Part shown: positions 61,143 through 64,000 of the stretch, one piece after another
Layout of the letters: every line of letters starts with the position of its first letter
Numbering within the stretch: position 1 is the first letter of the stretch
DNA from: Lysobacter gummosus
Lineage (GTDB): Bacteria; Pseudomonadota; Gammaproteobacteria; Xanthomonadales; Xanthomonadaceae
DNA length: 64,000 bases
Direction of reading: 5' to 3'
Assembly (NCBI RefSeq): GCF_001442805.1
Contig: NZ_CP011131.1
Coordinates: 5,332,001 to 5,396,000 of the forward strand
The notes under the pieces: model-generated
Database searches by the model: none
What the model saw: the letters and a program-made list of their open reading frames with translations, nothing else
What the model was told of the DNA's origin: nothing
Program-made: the position numbers and the translations under genes

Positions 61143-61257
61143 GGATCAAAAGCGATCCTGGATAGCGTTAGGTCGCCGGAGGTGCGGTTCGCGGCACCGT
61201 TAAGTCGTATAGAGCTGCAGCAAGCAGGCTACGACGCAGCGTCGGCTTTGGTCACTG

Positions 61258-61290
61258 TGAATCGCCCAGGATTTCGTGGACGCTCCCGGA
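61258..61290 (+). mobile_element. Solo terminal repeat of an IS3-family element
   Basis: TGAATCGCCCAGGATTTCGTGGAC matches the TIRs at 43718, 44951 (inverted) and 59273. It interrupts an open frame that reads HLDVLAGSKAILDSVRSPEV then RFAAPLSRIELQQAGYDAAS in 61123-61255, of unknown origin. Confidence 0.6.
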
Positions 61291-61500
61291 CGGGACTGCC
61301 CGCAGGTCCCCAGCTGTTTCACGCTGGGCAATACCACTCGTGCCGGCTGGGGCTAGTGGGGGCCACTGGGGGCCACTGGGGGCTAATGAGGGCCGATGAG
61401 GGCGATTGGGGGTTGGTGGAGCCACGGGAACCGGGTTCAAACCCTCTTGATGGGCTGATGGGGGCGTTTGGGGGCTCCTGGGGGGCGATGAGGGGCCGCT
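61286..61500 (+). repeat. G-rich repeat with T-arm-like core, copy G3
   Basis: Contains CCAGCTGTTTCACGCTGGGC, AATACCACTCGTGCCGGC, a tandem of GGGGGCCACT units, GGAGCCACGGGAACCGGGTT then CAAACCCTCTTGATGGGC and more G-runs. Same order as G2 in inverse. The conserved part is non-coding, though it happens to be open in one frame. Confidence 0.78.
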
Positions 61501-61580
61501 CGCGGACTACTCGGGCTCCCGCGGTTTCGGCCAGCGTCCTACCGCATTCGGCCAAGAGCGGACATTCGCTAACACCAGCG

Positions 61581-61853
61581 TTAAGCAGAGCCGCACTCAA
61601 CAACTGTCAGACGGACGGTCGAGAGTGCTCGGAGAAATCCCTTGCGCCGCCACGAGAAGAACTTCCGCAGGAAATCGAGGAATGCCGGCTCCGCCTGGCT
61701 TGACATCCACCAGGCCACCGGGAAGTGCTCCTGGAGGTTCGCGGGGTTGAAGAATTCGGCCCGGACATAGCTCGCAGACGTGGCGGGGGCAACTGCGCGT
61801 GCCGCCTCACTTACGAGCCTCAGCGCGAGATCCGTTCGCGACGCATTAGCCAC
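61581..61853 (-). CDS. Unknown small protein, last gene of the Sdp-like operon
   Basis: 90 aa from GTG 61853, with AGGAG 9 bases upstream inside the DUF393 gene. It overlaps that gene by 34 bp. RTDLALRLVSEAARAVAPA at the start, then VRAEFFNPANLQEHFPVAWW and FLDFLRKFFSWRRKGFLRALS. No family known. Good ribosome site and codon pattern support it. The end is near repeat G3. Confidence 0.5.
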   Translation of the reverse strand: MANASRTDLALRLVSEAARAVAPATSASYVRAEFFNPANLQEHFPVAWWMSSQAEPAFLDFLRKFFSWRRKGFLRALSTVRLTVVECGSA

Positions 61854-62209
61854 AACAGGCTACTCCTGCCGACGCGCATCAGTGGATAGATCAAGCGCGC
61901 CAACTTTGGGCGCGAGAAGGTCCAGTGCATCAGTCGATTGAATGAATCCCTGCGGGTACTGAGCAGTGCGAGCCGGGTCAGGGCCTCATCCGCGTGAACA
62001 CATTCGTCTTGGATGCAGGCAACGATCCCATCGTCGAGAGACATGCCCCGCGCCTTCAATTCGGAGACCAGCGCTAGGTCGGTGCGTGCATCGATGAGCT
62101 CAATGGGGCCACAGCTGCGCTCAAGACGCATTCGCCGGACGAAGCTCTGGCACAGAGGGCATTCGCCGTCATAGATGACCCGAATGCCTTTGGACACGGT
62201 TACCACCAT
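61820..62209 (-). CDS. DCC family thiol-disulfide oxidoreductase (DUF393)
   Basis: 129 aa from ATG 62209. IRVIYDGECPLCQSFVRRM has the D-x-x-CPLC redox motif of the DCC/DUF393 family, near residue 14-19. The longer frame to 62380 overlaps the previous gene by 180 bp and is not used. Such proteins co-occur with HTTM membrane proteins, as here. It may oxidise or reduce disulfides of a peptide or of the membrane protein. It overlaps the HTTM stop by 10 bp. Confidence 0.87.
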   Translation of the reverse strand: MVVTVSKGIRVIYDGECPLCQSFVRRMRLERSCGPIELIDARTDLALVSELKARGMSLDDGIVACIQDECVHADEALTRLALLSTRRDSFNRLMHWTFSRPKLARLIYPLMRVGRSSLLWLMRRERISR

Positions 62210-62994
62210 GGCGATACGTTCTCGACCGTAACCAGCACGCAGAGAAGCGTTGCCGGAAAAGCGATCATGAAAGTGTTTAGCCCCATCGTTACCGCGGTCG
62301 CGACGTGAAACACCAAGCCGGCTACGAGCATAGCGAGCGCCACTTCGCGCGGCGCGATCAGAATCAGGGGAAACAAGCACTCGCCTACAAACACGGCCCT
62401 TGTTAGTAGCCGGGACAGTGCGTCTCGCGATTCAACGAACGAGCCAATCCAGCGCTCGCCATAGGCCTCTGAGCACATGACCAGTCCGATGGCGGTGCCG
62501 CTGCGCCAGGTGGGGGACACAGCCTTGACGAATCCCGCAGTGAAGTAACTCAACACCAATTGGGCGCCGATGAAGAATACGGCCAGCAAGGTCGTGCTCG
62601 CGTCAGGCCCCGGCAGAATAGCCAGACAACCCGCGAACAACGTAAGGATTGCCATCTGCTCCGCGCCGTCTCCACCCATGATGCGGCAGAATCGGCTGAC
62701 GACTGCGCAGGCAAATGTGAGCGCCAGTATCAGCCGTCCGGCACCTTCGTAAGGATTGAGGAACAACCCCAGCAGGCCGCAAGCGGCGCCCACCGTGAGC
62801 ACCAAGCGCAGCGGCACGGTGCCGAATCGCTCGGTGAATTCGGGAGCGCCAATCAGGCGAATCACGTTGCCGGCATACAGCCCACTGCTAGCAAAGCTGC
62901 GATGTCCTACGTGCAGTTGTTCGAGAAAGCCAATTCCGAGCGCTGCACTTGCACCTCGAACCGCCACTTCCAGCGCTAGCTCCGGGCTAACCAA
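62200..62994 (-). CDS. HTTM/SdpB-like multi-pass membrane protein
   Basis: 264 aa from TTG 62994, GGAGA 9 bases upstream, overlapping the previous stop by 8 bp; an ATG at 63096 is the alternative. About 6-7 TM helices (FGTVPLRLVLTVGAACGLLGLFL, GRLILALTFACAVVS, LLAVFFIGAQLVLSYFTAGFVKA, MLVAGLVFHVATAVTMGL). The last two, with FHVATAVTMGLNTFMIAFPATL, are typical of HTTM proteins (SdpB / vitamin-K-carboxylase-like). In Bacillus, SdpB helps make the SDP toxin; the role here is an analogy. Confidence 0.72.
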   Translation of the reverse strand: MVSPELALEVAVRGASAALGIGFLEQLHVGHRSFASSGLYAGNVIRLIGAPEFTERFGTVPLRLVLTVGAACGLLGLFLNPYEGAGRLILALTFACAVVSRFCRIMGGDGAEQMAILTLFAGCLAILPGPDASTTLLAVFFIGAQLVLSYFTAGFVKAVSPTWRSGTAIGLVMCSEAYGERWIGSFVESRDALSRLLTRAVFVGECLFPLILIAPREVALAMLVAGLVFHVATAVTMGLNTFMIAFPATLLCVLVTVENVSPWW

Positions 62995-63499
62995 GCGAAA
63001 ATATCTCCGAAGTGAATACAGGCCGGACCTGTCGGGCGGTACCGTGGCCAGTGGCCTCGACAAGCGCGAACTGGCGGCACTGTGCGTCTGGCGCAACGTG
63101 CGGCTGCGCCACGACCCAGGACACTAGGGCAAGGTGGCAATTGGACAGCATGACCTGCCCGTCGTTCTGCGCCTCAGCGATCAGGAAGGCGAGACCATTC
63201 ACCAAGTCGTGCAGCGCCTTGCGCTCGTGCCGCGCCGGGTTCCAAATCCAGCGCCAGCCCCCGGTAGGCGGTATGTCGATTTCCGTCCAGTCGCTCCAAC
63301 TGGATGCGCTGCGATCGCGGTACACAACGTGGATTCCAGCGTAGGCAGGCTTGGGTCCAAAGAAGCCCCAGTAGGGCAGGAAGCTGGAACGGTCGAAACG
63401 TGCAATCAGAACGTGCCACGCCCGGACCGGCAGTTGATTCATCACGCTGGCGAGGAACACGGCGCCGAAGATCACCAGTGTCGTTTCAGCGCGCATCAT
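62987..63499 (-). CDS. SdpA-like membrane-anchored protein
   Basis: 170 aa. One N-terminal TM helix (TLVIFGAVFLASVMNQLPV), then SSFLPYWGFFGPKPAYAGIHVVYRDRSA with a WGFFGPxP element like that in SdpA / DUF5819-type proteins (F-x-x-W-x-F-F-x-P-x-P). Ends with SEIFSLG. The gene order SdpA-like then HTTM matches sdpAB. I judge the assignment as moderate. It starts 9 bp after the small CC gene stop. Confidence 0.55.
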   Translation of the reverse strand: MMRAETTLVIFGAVFLASVMNQLPVRAWHVLIARFDRSSFLPYWGFFGPKPAYAGIHVVYRDRSASSWSDWTEIDIPPTGGWRWIWNPARHERKALHDLVNGLAFLIAEAQNDGQVMLSNCHLALVSWVVAQPHVAPDAQCRQFALVEATGHGTARQVRPVFTSEIFSLG

Positions 63500-63508
63500 C
63501 GACTCCCT

Positions 63509-63808
63509 TTAAAGACGGCTTCTCTTTGCTGCGCGCAGCAGGGCTGCGCGGGCCTCGATGAGCTGACCCAAGGTCGGCATGGATGTGATCTGCGACTGCA
63601 ACTTGGCCATCTGCTTCAAGATTTCCCGGTCACGGGCGGAAAAAACCAGCTTGCCCCTAGCATCCGCGGCGACGGCTCCGCAGCAGGAGATATCCTTGTT
63701 GGCGACAATCTGATCGCTGGGTTTCAGCCCCCGCTCCTGGGCCAGGCTGATGAGAGAATCGATGTGCTGCAGCTCACCGAGCGTGAGTTTTCGGGAACTC
63801 TTTGGCAT
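63509..63808 (-). CDS. Small protein with CC motif, first gene of the Sdp-like operon
   Basis: 99 aa from ATG 63808 (the frame opens at 63844). KLTLGELQHIDSLISLAQERG reads like a helical leader, followed by SDQIVANKDISCCGAVAADARG with adjacent Cys at about 43-44, then a helical tail (QIEARAALLRAAKRSRL region). No signal peptide. No family known. It could be the substrate of the operon (a precursor) or a regulator; only position and the Cys pair suggest this. The upstream 63809-64000 has no gene visible and should hold the promoter. Confidence 0.6.
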   Translation of the reverse strand: MPKSSRKLTLGELQHIDSLISLAQERGLKPSDQIVANKDISCCGAVAADARGKLVFSARDREILKQMAKLQSQITSMPTLGQLIEARAALLRAAKRSRL

Positions 63809-64000
63809 GGGATACCCTCGCGTTCCTGCGTCGTATGGGAACACCCCTGCCCATTATGGATGGGCACGGTTCGCAAGCCGTCTGTTCTTCGTGGTCGCTT
63901 TTGGATTGTTTCAGGGCGCCTGGCGCGATACCGTGACCAGCGGCCGACTCTGTCTACGACTCACGGATTATCACCGAGCGCTCGCTCCTCGCCTGAATCG

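Noticed and set aside
61420..61450. tRNA gene candidate from GGTTCAAACCC
   Set aside because: Only a T-arm-like box is present; no acceptor, D-arm or anticodon stems can be formed nearby and no CCA end. The box recurs in the repeat family.
61092..61703. 203-aa frame through repeat G3
   Set aside because: It crosses an IS terminal repeat and the G-rich repeat; the similar protein reading in copy G2 (e.g. GSNPLDGLM) comes from repeat DNA homology, not from gene conservation.

Overview
The window is GC-rich DNA from a gammaproteobacterium. The mix of an extracellular contractile injection system, RHS polymorphic toxins, LytS/LytTR signalling, a periplasmic plant-glycan hydrolase cluster and many decayed insertion sequences suggests Xanthomonadales, perhaps Lysobacter-like. 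That placement is an inference from gene content; there is no rRNA or other phylogenetic marker here.

Layout. 1-3.9 kb (+): the end of an RND efflux pump gene, an SDR oxidoreductase and a thioredoxin-reductase-like flavoprotein, then an IS end and a frameshifted small gene. 4.6-32.6 kb (-): one near-continuous operon for a complete phage-tail-like eCIS: cap/terminator, unknown 457-aa protein, two sheaths, two tube proteins, Afp6/7/8-type hub proteins, PAAR tip, gp25, two large wedge proteins, an S74 fibre, tape measure, and a AAA+ ATPase. Between tape measure and ATPase lie four accessory or cargo genes: a VWD membrane-anchored protein, a fibronectin-III secreted protein, a 283-aa unknown, and a 1240-aa DUF4157/HELTH protein. 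A sigma-54 (-24/-12) promoter sits immediately upstream, and a sigma-54 enhancer-binding protein gene lies about 0.6 kb further on. Together these point to sigma-54 control of the particle.

35.2-43.4 kb (-): GH39, GH97, GH31 and GH29 exported glycosidases, probably a hemicellulose/xyloglucan side-chain depolymerisation operon. 43.7-48.4 kb: a mobile-element graveyard with one intact IS3-family element (3-bp target duplication visible), fragments of transposase, integrase, SulP and ComM genes, and a DUF418 membrane protein. 48.5-50.3 kb (+): LytS-type kinase and LytTR regulator. 50.5-56.0 kb (+): a secreted RHS protein with a C-terminal DUF4329/JAB-like domain and a probable immunity gene. 56-61.5 kb: lower-GC mosaic containing an LMW-phosphatase-like pair, orphan RHS tail plus Sel1 protein, a c-type haem protein pair, and three copies of a G-rich repeat. 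61.6-63.8 kb (-): a tightly overlapping five-gene operon (small CC protein, SdpA-like, SdpB/HTTM-like membrane protein, DCC thiol oxidoreductase, small unknown) that may make or modify a peptide.

The most interesting parts are the sigma-54-linked eCIS with unusual exported partners and unknown cargo, the SdpA/B-like operon, and two undescribed repeat families (34.85/47.25 kb and 56.4/57.4/61.3 kb).
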